DNA from: Mycobacterium sp. Aquia_216 | GTDB taxonomy: Bacteria > Actinomycetota > Actinomycetes > Mycobacteriales > Mycobacteriaceae | Assembly (NCBI RefSeq): GCF_026723865.1 | Contig: NZ_CP113529.1 | Span: 1,860,001-1,924,000 of the forward strand | Reading direction: 5' to 3' | Length of the DNA: 64,000 nucleotides | Shown here: positions 17,000 through 26,044 of the stretch, piece by piece | Numbering within the stretch: the first letter of the stretch is position 1 | How the letters are laid out: every line of letters starts with the position of its first letter | Made by a program: the position numbers and the translations under genes | The notes under the pieces: model-generated | What the model was told of the DNA's origin: nothing | What the model saw: the letters and a program-made list of their open reading frames with translations, nothing else | Database searches by the model: none

Positions 17000-17947
17000 G
17001 TGGTGTGCCATATGCCCGATAAGCCGACGGGGCGCGTCGTAGCCCTCATCGTGCTGTTGATCGTCGCTGCCGGTGCCCTGCACGGCTATCTTCCGGCTCG
17101 CGATCGCGCGGCGCACGCCGAATCCGGCAGTGGGCGGGCGGCGCTGGTCTTCGTCGTCGTCCTGCTCAGTGCGGCTCTCGCGTTGCTGGCGGTCGCGGTT
17201 ATCGCGCGACTACGAGATCCGCGTGCGGCGGCGCCGAAGACGGGGGACCTGTCCGAAATGCTCGGCACCGGCATCGGGCGACCGAGTTGGCGGGTGTTGT
17301 TGATCGGGCTCGCGGTGATCGCCGCGTGGCTGTTGATTGCGATGCTGCTGGCCCGGTTATCGCTGCCGCACGGTATTGCTCCCGCCGAGCACGCACCGGA
17401 TGCCGGCGCGCAGCCACCGACCGCCGCGCAGCCACCCCAGCACCGGCCCCCGCACCAGGAGAGCGGCGACATGCTGGGAATCCTGCTGGCCGCCACGGTT
17501 CCGATGATGCTGATCATCGTCGTCGGAACCCTCATCATGTCGCGGCGGCGATCGCGCGCGACGAGCCTGCACCCCTTTGCCGATGATGAGGTTAAATACC
17601 GGCCGCCGGCGCGGCGTTCGCAATCCCTGGTGCGTGCCGCCGAACTCGGGTTGGCCGAGATGGCGGACCGCAGGCGCGAACCACGAGAGGCCATCATCGC
17701 TTGCTATGCCGCGATGGAACGTGAGCTCGCGAATGTTCCCGGAGCGGCTCCCCAGGACTTCGACACCCCGACCGAGGTGTTGGCCCGTGCCGTCGAACTC
17801 CGTGCGTTGCATATTGATAACGCCGTGCGCCTGGTGAATCTGTTCGAAGAGGCGCGGTTCAGCGCGCACGTGATGAATGAGGGGCATCGTGACGTCGCGG
17901 TGGAGGTACTGCGGTTGGTTCTCGCGGAACTTCGGAGCCCGGTATGA
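17000..17947 (+). CDS. DUF4129-type membrane protein (Rv3166c)
   Basis: 315 residues from GTG at 17000, 10 bases after AAGGA; ATG at 17012 is the alternative. Four hydrophobic segments (about 12-30, 47-68, 95-117, 158-178) with a proline/histidine-rich loop before the last. The cytosolic C-terminus (about 210-310) is the DUF4129-like helical domain: IIACYAAMERELANVPG, TPTEVLARAVELRAL, LFEEARFS. DUF4129 proteins co-occur with MoxR ATPases and DUF58 proteins. First gene of the Rv3166c-Rv3162c operon; overlaps the next gene by 4 bp. Confidence 0.85.
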   Translation: MVCHMPDKPTGRVVALIVLLIVAAGALHGYLPARDRAAHAESGSGRAALVFVVVLLSAALALLAVAVIARLRDPRAAAPKTGDLSEMLGTGIGRPSWRVLLIGLAVIAAWLLIAMLLARLSLPHGIAPAEHAPDAGAQPPTAAQPPQHRPPHQESGDMLGILLAATVPMMLIIVVGTLIMSRRRSRATSLHPFADDEVKYRPPARRSQSLVRAAELGLAEMADRRREPREAIIACYAAMERELANVPGAAPQDFDTPTEVLARAVELRALHIDNAVRLVNLFEEARFSAHVMNEGHRDVAVEVLRLVLAELRSPV

Positions 17948-18426
17948 AAAGGCTGATATCCCTGGGTATTTGCTTCATCGTCGGGGCGGAGCTTTTGGGG
18001 CTGATCGTGCAGGATCGCCCGTTTGTGTTGGCGGCGTCGGGCGTTGCCCTGGCCCTGGTGCTGCTCGACGTTCGTCGGCTGCTGGGGCACAGGATCGAAC
18101 CCGCGTCGGACCAGGATCCCGACGATCTCGGTGCTACGTTGCGCCGGTGGCTAGCCACCACCGAGACGACGATTCGCTGGTCCGAGTCCACCCGAGCGGA
18201 CTGGGATCGGCATCTGCGTCCTATGCTCGCCCGCCGGTACGAAATCGCCACTGGCCAACGACAAGCCAAGGACCCGGCGGCATTCCAGTCGACCGGCCGG
18301 ATGCTATTCGGCGCCGAGCTGTGGGAATGGGTCAATCCCAACAACATCAGGCGCAGCGATGATCACCAGCCGGGTCCAGGCCGGACCGCATTCGAAGAGA
18401 TCCTGCAGAAGTTGGAGCAGGTATGA
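17944..18426 (+). CDS. Conserved membrane-anchored protein (Rv3165c)
   Basis: 160 residues, start overlapping the previous stop (ATGA). Two close hydrophobic segments at the N-terminus (about 3-22 and 27-42) anchor a cytosolic domain with SEALRRWLATTETTIRW-like helices and LARRYEIATGQR. No catalytic motif. Always sandwiched between the DUF4129 and MoxR genes in mycobacteria, so probably a subunit of the same membrane assembly. Overlaps moxR3 by 4 bp. Confidence 0.82.
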   Translation: MKRLISLGICFIVGAELLGLIVQDRPFVLAASGVALALVLLDVRRLLGHRIEPASDQDPDDLGATLRRWLATTETTIRWSESTRADWDRHLRPMLARRYEIATGQRQAKDPAAFQSTGRMLFGAELWEWVNPNNIRRSDDHQPGPGRTAFEEILQKLEQV

Positions 18427-19415
18427 CAGGAGGCGCCACGATGCCGGTCGCTATGCCAGCCGGTACGACCACCGCACAGTGTGAGGCCGTGCTCGACGAA
18501 ATCGAACGCGTGGTGGTAGGCAAGCGTTCCGCGCTGACCCTCATCCTCACCGCCGTTCTCGCGCGTGGCCATGTCCTCATCGAAGATCTACCGGGGCTGG
18601 GCAAGACATTGATCGCGAGATCTTTTGCCGCGGCACTGGGTCTGCGATTCACCCGGGTGCAGTTCACCCCCGACCTGCTGCCGGCCGACCTGCTCGGTTC
18701 GACGATCTACGACATGCAGTCGGGCCGCTTCGCGTTCCGCGCCGGCCCCATCTTCACCAACCTGCTGCTTGCCGACGAGATCAACCGCACTCCGCCAAAG
18801 ACGCAGGCGGCGCTGCTCGAAGCGATGGCTGAAGGCCAGGTCAGCATCGACGGCGAAACCCACAAGCTGCCCACGCCTTTCATCGTTCTGGCGACCGACA
18901 ACCCTATCGAGTACGAGGGCACCTACCCGCTGCCGGAGGCGCAACTGGACCGATTCGCGATGCGGCTGGAACTGCGATACCTCTCCGAGCGCGACGAGAC
19001 CTCGATGCTACGGCGCCGTCTCGAACGTGGTTCGGCCGAACCGACGGTGAATCAGGTGGTGCACGGCGACGACCTGCTGGCGATGCGTGAATCGGTCGAG
19101 CAGGTGTCGGTGCACGAGGATGTCTTGCACTACGTGGTCTCGCTGGCCACCGCTACCCGGCATCATCCACAGGTCTCCGTCGGCGCCAGCCCGCGGGCCG
19201 AACTCGATTTGGTTCAACTCGCTCGTGCTCGTGCATTGCTGCTTGGTCGCGACTATGTGATCCCCGAGGACGTCAAGGCTCTCGCCATCGCGGCGGTCGC
19301 ACACCGGATCACCCTGCGCCCGGAGATGTGGGTGCGCAAGATCCAGGGCGCCGACGTGGTCGGAGAACTGTTGCGGCGCTTGCCGGTACCCCGTACCAGC
19401 GAAGGCGCCGGATGA
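18423..19415 (+). CDS. moxR3: MoxR-family AAA+ ATPase (Rv3164c)
   Basis: 330 residues. MoxR AAA+ chaperone: Walker A GLPGLGKT (about 59-66), Walker B LLLADEINR (about 115), sensor 1 ATDNP near 160, pore-loop FTRVQFTPDLLP and the C-terminal lid with MWVRKIQGADVV. These ATPases help fold or activate complexes, often inserting cofactors into or acting on VWA-domain proteins. The 4-bp overlap with the preceding gene and 7-bp spacing to the DUF58 gene show a single operon. Substrate complex in mycobacteria unknown. Confidence 0.93.
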   Translation: MTGGATMPVAMPAGTTTAQCEAVLDEIERVVVGKRSALTLILTAVLARGHVLIEDLPGLGKTLIARSFAAALGLRFTRVQFTPDLLPADLLGSTIYDMQSGRFAFRAGPIFTNLLLADEINRTPPKTQAALLEAMAEGQVSIDGETHKLPTPFIVLATDNPIEYEGTYPLPEAQLDRFAMRLELRYLSERDETSMLRRRLERGSAEPTVNQVVHGDDLLAMRESVEQVSVHEDVLHYVVSLATATRHHPQVSVGASPRAELDLVQLARARALLLGRDYVIPEDVKALAIAAVAHRITLRPEMWVRKIQGADVVGELLRRLPVPRTSEGAG

Positions 19416-19422
19416 GCTTGCC

Positions 19423-20688
19423 GTGAACGGCCGCGAAGTCGAGTTCCGCTGGCGCGCATCGCCACTGACGCGGTCGATCGCGACCTGCGCGGGTATTGCG
19501 CTGGTTGCGGCCGTGATCGGCGCGCATTGGCAGCTCGTTGCGTTCGCGGCGCCATTGCTCGGCGTGCTGTGTTCGATCAGCTGGCAACACCGTGTGCCGA
19601 AGATCGGAGTGCATGGGGAACCGGCGTCGCAGCGTTGCTTCGAAGGAGAGCACGCGCGAGTGACGCTCTCGGTGACGAAGGAAGCCGGGGTGCCTGGCGC
19701 CTGGGCAGTCGAACTCACCGTACCCGCGGTCGAGGGCATGCAGCTCGACTATCTCGATCCGGATTCGCGGCACACGAAAACCGTTGTTGGAATGGCGCAA
19801 CGCTGGGGTCGATACCCGGTCCGGGCCCGAGTCGACGCCGTCGCGCGCGGTGGGCTGCTCACCGGCACGGCGATCGTCGATGCCGCCGATGTGATCGTGT
19901 TTCCGCTGACGCCGCCGCAGTCGACGCCGATCCCGCGAACCGAGTTGCTCGACCGCCTCGGAGCCCACCTAACCCGGCATATCGGTCCGGGAGTCGAATA
20001 CGCCGATATTCGTTCCTACGTTCCGGGTGACCAACTGCGGACGGTGAATTGGCCGGTGAGCGCGCGTCGCGGCCAGCTGCATGTGACGGAGCGGCTGACC
20101 GACCGTGCCGCCGACGTGGTGGTACTGATCGACGGGTATCGGCAGCCGGCGGGCCCGGCGACCGATGCCGCCGAACGGGTGGTGCGCGGTGCGGCTCAGG
20201 TGGTGCAGACGGCGCTGCGCTACGGCGATCGCGCCGGGATCGTCGCGCTCGGCGGTAATCGCCCGCGGTGGCTCGGCGCCGACATCGGCCAGCGTCAATT
20301 CTATCGTGTGCTCGACACCGTACTCGGCGCGGGTGATCGATTCGAAAACAACACCGGGACACTGGCACCGCGTGCAGCCGTTCCAGCCGGGGCGATCGTC
20401 GTCGCTTTCTCCACGCTGCTCGACACGGAATTCGCACTGGCGCTGATCGATTTGCGCAGACGCGGTCACGTCGTGATCGCCGTTGACACCCTTGATGTTT
20501 CACCGTTCGAAGGTGAACAGGACCCGCTGGTGGATCGGCTGTGGGCGTTGCAGCGCTCCGCAATGTATCGAGATATGGCGACCATCGGTGTTGACATCGT
20601 CTCCTGGCAGGAGGATCAACCCCTGGAGCAGTCGATGGGCGTACTCCCGGATCGCCGCCACCGGGTGCGGGGAAGGCTGCGGGGGTAG
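19423..20688 (+). CDS. DUF58 domain protein (Rv3163c)
   Basis: 421 residues from GTG. Two N-terminal membrane helices (about 20-60), a beta-rich segment, then the DUF58 signature YVPGDQLRTVNWPVSARRGQL (about 198-218) and a VWA-like domain with VVVLIDGY (MIDAS-like region) near 230. DUF58/VWA proteins are the typical partners of MoxR ATPases. Likely faces the cytosol next to the Rv3162c and Rv3166c membrane subunits. Function of the complex unresolved; links to cell-envelope stress have been suggested for related clusters. Confidence 0.87.
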   Translation: MNGREVEFRWRASPLTRSIATCAGIALVAAVIGAHWQLVAFAAPLLGVLCSISWQHRVPKIGVHGEPASQRCFEGEHARVTLSVTKEAGVPGAWAVELTVPAVEGMQLDYLDPDSRHTKTVVGMAQRWGRYPVRARVDAVARGGLLTGTAIVDAADVIVFPLTPPQSTPIPRTELLDRLGAHLTRHIGPGVEYADIRSYVPGDQLRTVNWPVSARRGQLHVTERLTDRAADVVVLIDGYRQPAGPATDAAERVVRGAAQVVQTALRYGDRAGIVALGGNRPRWLGADIGQRQFYRVLDTVLGAGDRFENNTGTLAPRAAVPAGAIVVAFSTLLDTEFALALIDLRRRGHVVIAVDTLDVSPFEGEQDPLVDRLWALQRSAMYRDMATIGVDIVSWQEDQPLEQSMGVLPDRRHRVRGRLRG

Positions 20689-20690
20689 CG

Positions 20691-21140
20691 ATGTCATCCG
20701 GTGCGCGATTCGGGGTCCATGCTCTGGCAACGGTATTCGGCCTGCTGATGGTCGGCTTGGCCGCAGTGGACGCCCACGGACCGGCGGTGGGCCTTGGGAT
20801 CGGAGCGCTGGTTGCGGTAGGGGTTGGGGTCGTGTTGCGGCCGGCCGCAACGCTCGCCGTGTTGCTGTCCGTGACCATGATCGTGATGATCGATCCGCCC
20901 CATGTGTACGTGGGGCTCTCAGGGCTATGTGCGGCTGCCTACCTGATCTCCCGCCACGCGGCGGCGTTGCCGGACGCGCTCGCTATGGTGAGTTGGCCCA
21001 CAATCGTTGGCGCCGTGGGATTTACTTTTGTGGGCGTGGTGGCGATGTCGTTTCCTTTGCACTTGCCGTGGATACCATTAGCGGCGCCGCTGGCGGTGCT
21101 GGCGATCTATGTGTTGGCGACCCGGCCGTTTTTGGGCTGA
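20691..21140 (+). CDS. Small membrane protein (Rv3162c)
   Basis: 149 residues, 2 bp after the DUF58 gene, last in the operon. Four to five hydrophobic segments fill nearly the whole chain, and YVGLSGLCAAAYLISRH lies in the middle. No motif. The following 182 bp (21141-21322) show no gene and hold the promoter region of the GMC oxidoreductase. Confidence 0.78.
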   Translation: MSSGARFGVHALATVFGLLMVGLAAVDAHGPAVGLGIGALVAVGVGVVLRPAATLAVLLSVTMIVMIDPPHVYVGLSGLCAAAYLISRHAAALPDALAMVSWPTIVGAVGFTFVGVVAMSFPLHLPWIPLAAPLAVLAIYVLATRPFLG

Positions 21141-21322
21141 TCATCAATTCGGCGTGACAACCCCACGAGTCATCGTGAGTTCCCGCTGGCTTTGCTTGGT
21201 TGGGTAGGTCGTTCTACGTACCTGGAAGGATTTTTGTCCTGGCCGCCCGCTCCGCGTATGCGCAATATGTGGTGGCACGCGATGTAGGCAACGCGACGTC
21301 GTAGTACAGGGGGAATGTCACA

Positions 21323-22942
21323 GTGAGTCACCGGCCACAGAGGACCGATTTCATCGTGGTGGGCGCGGGCGCGTCGGGCAGTGTCGTTGCGCGCCGGTTG
21401 CTGGACCGCGGCTACTCGGTGCATGTGCTGGAGGCCGGTGCTGCCGACATCAACCCCGATATCCATTCCAGTTCCGGATGGCCCGCGCTCCTGCACGGCG
21501 CTGCGGACTGGGCGTTCATGACTGCCCCGCAACGGCACGCCAACAATCGGCGCCTGTATTGGCCGCGAGGGAAGGTGTTGGGTGGCAGCAGCTCGCTCAA
21601 CGGCCAGATCTACGTCCGGGGTCACAGTAGCGACTACAACGAGTGGGCTCAACTCGGCTGTACGGGTTGGGATTTCAACAGCGTATTCGGTCTGTTTCTG
21701 CGTTCGGAGGACTACGTGGACGGCGCGAATCCCTGGCACGGTTCGGGCGGACCGTTACCGGTGGAGCGCATCACTCGACCGAATCCGACGTCGATTGCCT
21801 TCATCGAGGGCGCGAAGGCCTTGGGCCACCGGGTCGTCGACGATTTCAATGGCCCGAACCAGGTCGGCGTCGGTTTCACCCAAGTGACCACCCGCAACGG
21901 ACGCCGGGCCAGCGCATGGCAGAGCTTCATGGGCCCGGTGCTGGAGAATCCGCGACTGACCGTCACCACGGGCGCACTTGTGCACCAGGTCATGATCCGC
22001 GGCGGTCGCGCGGTCGGAGTGCAATACTGCGTGGACGGGCAGATTCTTCAGGCCTCGGCTGAGTGCGAAGTGGTACTGAGTGCGGGCACGCTGGGATCGC
22101 CAAAGCTGTTGTTGCTCAGTGGCATTGGACCTGCCGAGCATCTCGCTGAAATGGGCGTGCGGGTCTCCGTCGATCTTCCCGGGGTGGGGGAGAACCTGCA
22201 CGACCATCTTCTGGTGAGCAATGTCTACGAGGCGTCTCGGCCGATGGAGCCAGCACATCACAACCTGCTCGAGTGTCAACTGTTCACCTGCAGCGCATAT
22301 TGGCGGGGCCCGGGTCCCGATCTGCAGCCGCTGTTCATCCACACGGTGTACCCGGCCGAGGGCTATCCCGTGCCCCGCAACGGATACACGATTGCGCCCG
22401 GCATCATTCGTCCCCGATCGCGGGGCACACTTCGGCTGGCGTCGACCGATCCGGCGGCCGCACCGTGGTGTGATCCCAATGTCCTGGCCGAACCATACGA
22501 CCTCGAGGCGCTGGTCGATGCGGTGGAGCTCTGCCGCGAGATCGGGGCCGGTCCCGCGTTCAGCGACTGGCGGTCTGCGGAGGTTGCACCGGGGCCGGCA
22601 GCGCGTACGCGTGACGACCTCCGCGAATACGTGCGACGCGCCGTCGGCACTTACCATAATCAAGTCGGAACCTGCCGTATGGGCGTCGACGATGACGCCG
22701 TGGTAGCACCAGATCTCAAGGTGCGTGGGATCGATGGACTGCGAGTCGCCGACGCGTCGGTCATGCCGTCCATCACGGGTGGCAACACCAACGCGCCGGC
22801 GATCATGATTGGTGAGAAGGCATCCGACCTGATCGCGGGAGCACCCGCGAGTCGGAAACGTAACGGCGTTACTGCAGGAACTGTGCGGCGTGATCGGCGA
22901 GGTCGAGCAGCGGTTGCGGGAAGATTCCCAGGCCGACGGTGA
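21323..22942 (+). CDS. GMC-family flavin oxidoreductase (choline dehydrogenase-like)
   Basis: 539 residues from GTG, with AGGGGG upstream. FAD motif VVGAGASGSVVARRL (about 11-25), LEAGA, the GMC signature GKVLGGSSSLNG (about 85-96) and second signature VVLSAGTLGSPKLL LLSGIGP (two adjacent parts, about 250-272). The C-terminal active-site His/Asn region shows HNQVGTCRMG and GNTNAPAIMIGEKAS. Oxidises an alcohol to an aldehyde or acid. The expected end is near residue 515; the frame then runs about 25 residues further (RKRNGVTAGTV...) into the antisense of nuoN, overlapping it by 74 bp. Not part of the nuo operon; substrate unknown. Confidence 0.88.
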   Translation: MSHRPQRTDFIVVGAGASGSVVARRLLDRGYSVHVLEAGAADINPDIHSSSGWPALLHGAADWAFMTAPQRHANNRRLYWPRGKVLGGSSSLNGQIYVRGHSSDYNEWAQLGCTGWDFNSVFGLFLRSEDYVDGANPWHGSGGPLPVERITRPNPTSIAFIEGAKALGHRVVDDFNGPNQVGVGFTQVTTRNGRRASAWQSFMGPVLENPRLTVTTGALVHQVMIRGGRAVGVQYCVDGQILQASAECEVVLSAGTLGSPKLLLLSGIGPAEHLAEMGVRVSVDLPGVGENLHDHLLVSNVYEASRPMEPAHHNLLECQLFTCSAYWRGPGPDLQPLFIHTVYPAEGYPVPRNGYTIAPGIIRPRSRGTLRLASTDPAAAPWCDPNVLAEPYDLEALVDAVELCREIGAGPAFSDWRSAEVAPGPAARTRDDLREYVRRAVGTYHNQVGTCRMGVDDDAVVAPDLKVRGIDGLRVADASVMPSITGGNTNAPAIMIGEKASDLIAGAPASRKRNGVTAGTVRRDRRGRAAVAGRFPGRR

Positions 22943-24464
22943 TCGCGGCGCACAGCGCGATCGCGATCTTGCTCAGGATGCCCGGCGCCACAACCTGCGG
23001 CGTGTCATCGGTCGGTTCGGTGAAGAACATCAGCACGATCACGCGTACATAGAAGTAGGCGGCGACCCCGCTGGCGATCACACCGACGATGATCAACGGC
23101 ACCGCACCGCCCTGGGCGGCGGCCTTGAACACCGTGAGCTTGCTGATGAATCCACTGGTCAGTGGGATACCGGCGAAGGCCAGCAAAAACATCGAAAGCA
23201 TCACGCCCACAATGGGGGAACGCTGCCCGAGCCCGGCCCAGTGCGACAGGGTGGCGTCCTCGACGCCGTCGGAGTTGCGAATCAGACCGACGATGGCGAA
23301 CGCGCCGACCGTGCTGAAGCTGTAGGCGACGAGGTAGAACAATGTCGCCGCAAGACCCGCCTGGTTGTCGGCGATCACACCGGTGAGGATGAAACCGACG
23401 TGGGCGACCGACGAATAGGCCAGCATCCGTTTGACATCGACCTGGTTGACGGCGGTGAGGGTACCGACGGCCATGGTCAGGATTGAAATCGCCCACAGCA
23501 CAGGACGCCACTGCTCGTGCAGCGGTGGCAACGCGACGTACACGACTCGCAGTAGCGCGCCGAATGCCGCGACCTTGGTGGCCGCGGCCATGAACCCGGT
23601 GATCGGCGTGGGCGCGCCCTGGTACACGTCGGGAATCCACGAATGGAACGGCACCGCGCCCACTTTGAACAACAGGCCGACCGACAACAGCGCGACGCCG
23701 ACCAACGCCATCGAGCTATCGCCATGGGCCGCAAACGCATCCCGGATACCGGGCAGAAGCAGCGTGCCGGTCGCACCGTAGATCAACGCCACCCCGTAGA
23801 GGAAGAACGCCGACGAGAACGCGCCCAGCAGAAAGTACTTCATCGCCGCTTCCTGCGAGAGCAGTCGGCGGTGACGTGCCAGCCCACACATCAGATACAG
23901 CGGCAGCGACAGCACTTCCAGTGCGACGAACATCGTCAGCAAGTCGTTGGCCGCCGGGAACACCATCATGCCGCCGACGGACAGCATCAGCAGCGGGAAG
24001 AGCTCGGTCTGCGCGGCTCCGGCGCGCTCGGCCTCGCGCTCGGCGTCACTGCCGGGGACCGCGGATGCCTGCGGGGTAAAGGAATCCAATCCCGAAGAAT
24101 GCCCGGGTACTCCCGTCGCGACGGCGACCTTGTTGGCGGTCTGGGCGATGTTGCTGCGTTCGGCGATGAAGATGACGGCCATGACGGCCACCAGCACCAC
24201 GGTGCCTTGCAGATACAGCGTCGGCCGGTCGATGGCCACCGCGCCCAGCACCGCGCTGCGACCTGATGCCGGAAGAGAACGGCTGACCGCGATGTCGGCG
24301 ACGAATGCCGCGATCAAACCAGCGAGGGCCAGCGTTACCTGCGAGAGGTAGCGAATGTTTCTGGGCAGGAACGCTTCAGCCAGCACGCCGACCACTGCGA
24401 TGCCGAAGACGATCAACATCGGGCACAGCAGGAAGTACTCGATGCTGGGGGTGGGAAGGGTCAT
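22869..24464 (-). CDS. nuoN: NADH-quinone oxidoreductase subunit N
   Basis: 531 residues, about 14 membrane helices, one of the three antiporter-like proton-channel subunits of complex I. The conserved membrane lysine is in the GLLFKVGAVPFHSWIPD segment near 270-290, and VDVKRMLAYSSVAHVG near 350. Unlike many NuoN proteins it has a hydrophilic insert of about 50 residues (101-152, with AQTANKVAVATG and GSDAEREAERAG), present in mycobacterial homologs. The start overlaps the nuoM stop (ATGA). Last gene of the operon; its 3' end lies under the convergent GMC gene. Confidence 0.96.
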   Translation of the reverse strand: MTLPTPSIEYFLLCPMLIVFGIAVVGVLAEAFLPRNIRYLSQVTLALAGLIAAFVADIAVSRSLPASGRSAVLGAVAIDRPTLYLQGTVVLVAVMAVIFIAERSNIAQTANKVAVATGVPGHSSGLDSFTPQASAVPGSDAEREAERAGAAQTELFPLLMLSVGGMMVFPAANDLLTMFVALEVLSLPLYLMCGLARHRRLLSQEAAMKYFLLGAFSSAFFLYGVALIYGATGTLLLPGIRDAFAAHGDSSMALVGVALLSVGLLFKVGAVPFHSWIPDVYQGAPTPITGFMAAATKVAAFGALLRVVYVALPPLHEQWRPVLWAISILTMAVGTLTAVNQVDVKRMLAYSSVAHVGFILTGVIADNQAGLAATLFYLVAYSFSTVGAFAIVGLIRNSDGVEDATLSHWAGLGQRSPIVGVMLSMFLLAFAGIPLTSGFISKLTVFKAAAQGGAVPLIIVGVIASGVAAYFYVRVIVLMFFTEPTDDTPQVVAPGILSKIAIALCAAITVGLGIFPQPLLDLADHAAQFLQ

Positions 24465-26044
24465 TGGTGCGGTCCTTCGGCTGTACGGGGGGTCGCCCCC
24501 AAAACCGGATGGGTCACCCTCGGCGCGGGATCATGCTGGCCGATGGTGACCATGGTGTGGTCCACGGCGGGATTGATGATGTCGAGCACCGGCTTGGGAT
24601 AGACGCCGAGAACGAATAGCAACGCCATCAACGGTGCGACGACGAGCAGCTCCCGGGCCCGCAGATCAGTGATCTTCTCGTTGCCTTCGGCCACCGGCCC
24701 GGTCATCACCCGCTGGTAGAGCCACAGCATGTAGATCGCCGCCAGGACCAACGCGGTCACCCCGAACGCACCGGCCAGCCAGTACCGGTTGAAAGTGCCC
24801 AGCAGGACCAGGAATTCACTGATGAACGGTGCCAGGCCGGGCAGTGACAGGGTGGCCATGGCCGAGACCAGGAAGGTGCCGGCCAGAATCGGCGCGACCT
24901 TCTGGACGCCGCCGTAATCCGCGATCAACCTGCTGCCGCGTCGTGTCACCAGGAATCCCGCGATCAGGAACACCGCCGCCGTGGACAGCCCATGGTTGAG
25001 CATGTACAGCGTCGAACCGCTCTGCCCCTGGGTCGTCATCACGAAAATGCCGGCGATGATGAACCCGAAGTGTGAGATGGAGGTATAGGCGATCAGGCGC
25101 ATCATGTCGGTTTGCCCGATCGCGACGACCGCACCGTAGATCACCCCGATGATGGCTAACGTCACGATGAGCGGCCGGAAAAATGTTGACGCATCAGGGA
25201 ACAGCTGCAGGCAGTAGCGCAGCATCCCGAACGTGCCTACCTTGTCCATCACCGCGGTGATCAACACCGCGGTCGCGGGAGTCGCCTCGACGGCGGCGTC
25301 GGGCAACCAACGATGGAACGGCCACAGCGGGGCCTTGACGGCGAACGCGAACATGAAACCCAGGAACAGCGCCTTGAACACGGCCGGGTCCACGCCGGCG
25401 AATCGGCCCGAGGAGATGCCGGTCACGATTTCGCGGAAGTCGAAGGTACCCGAACCGTGCTGCGCGGTCACGACATACAGCCCGATCACCGCCGCCAGCA
25501 TGATCAGGCCGCCGAACAGGTTGTACAGCAAGAACTTCACCGCGGCGCGCGACCGCCCGGTTCCCTTACCGAAGCCACCGATCAGGAAGTACATCGGGAT
25601 CAGCATCGCCTCGAAGAACACATAGAACAGCAAGACGTCGAGTGCGATCACCGAGATCAGCACCATCGACTCGATGGCCAGCGTCAAGGCGACGTAGGCG
25701 TGCACACCTCGGGTGCCCTCACCGCCGTCGTTCCAGCCCGCCACCAATAACAGCGGAATCAGAATGGCGGTCAACAGCACCAGGACCACCGCGATCCCGT
25801 CCACGCCAAGGTTGTAGCCGGCGCCGAACGCGGGTATCCAGGGGTGCTTCTCCAGGAATTGGTAAGGGGCGCCGCCGGTCTTGAATCCGAGCGCGACGAC
25901 GAGCGCGACCGCAAGCGTCAGGACGCTGACCACCACGCCGGTCCACTTGGCGAACTGCCGCATCCCCGGCGGCAACAGGATGATGAGCACGGAACCCGCC
26001 AGCGGGACCAGCCACAGCACGCTCAGCCACGGAACGTTCACCAC
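24461..26044 (-). CDS. nuoM: NADH-quinone oxidoreductase subunit M
   Basis: 527 residues, GTG start, about 14 membrane helices. Antiporter-like proton-pumping subunit: [17 protein letters not shown] (about 138-155) includes the key glutamate, [17 protein letters not shown] (about 233-250) the key lysine, and [17 protein letters not shown] the second channel. Overlaps nuoL by 7 bp and nuoN by 4 bp. Confidence 0.97.
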   Translation of the reverse strand: MVNVPWLSVLWLVPLAGSVLIILLPPGMRQFAKWTGVVVSVLTLAVALVVALGFKTGGAPYQFLEKHPWIPAFGAGYNLGVDGIAVVLVLLTAILIPLLLVAGWNDGGEGTRGVHAYVALTLAIESMVLISVIALDVLLFYVFFEAMLIPMYFLIGGFGKGTGRSRAAVKFLLYNLFGGLIMLAAVIGLYVVTAQHGSGTFDFREIVTGISSGRFAGVDPAVFKALFLGFMFAFAVKAPLWPFHRWLPDAAVEATPATAVLITAVMDKVGTFGMLRYCLQLFPDASTFFRPLIVTLAIIGVIYGAVVAIGQTDMMRLIAYTSISHFGFIIAGIFVMTTQGQSGSTLYMLNHGLSTAAVFLIAGFLVTRRGSRLIADYGGVQKVAPILAGTFLVSAMATLSLPGLAPFISEFLVLLGTFNRYWLAGAFGVTALVLAAIYMLWLYQRVMTGPVAEGNEKITDLRARELLVVAPLMALLFVLGVYPKPVLDIINPAVDHTMVTIGQHDPAPRVTHPVLGATPRTAEGPHQ

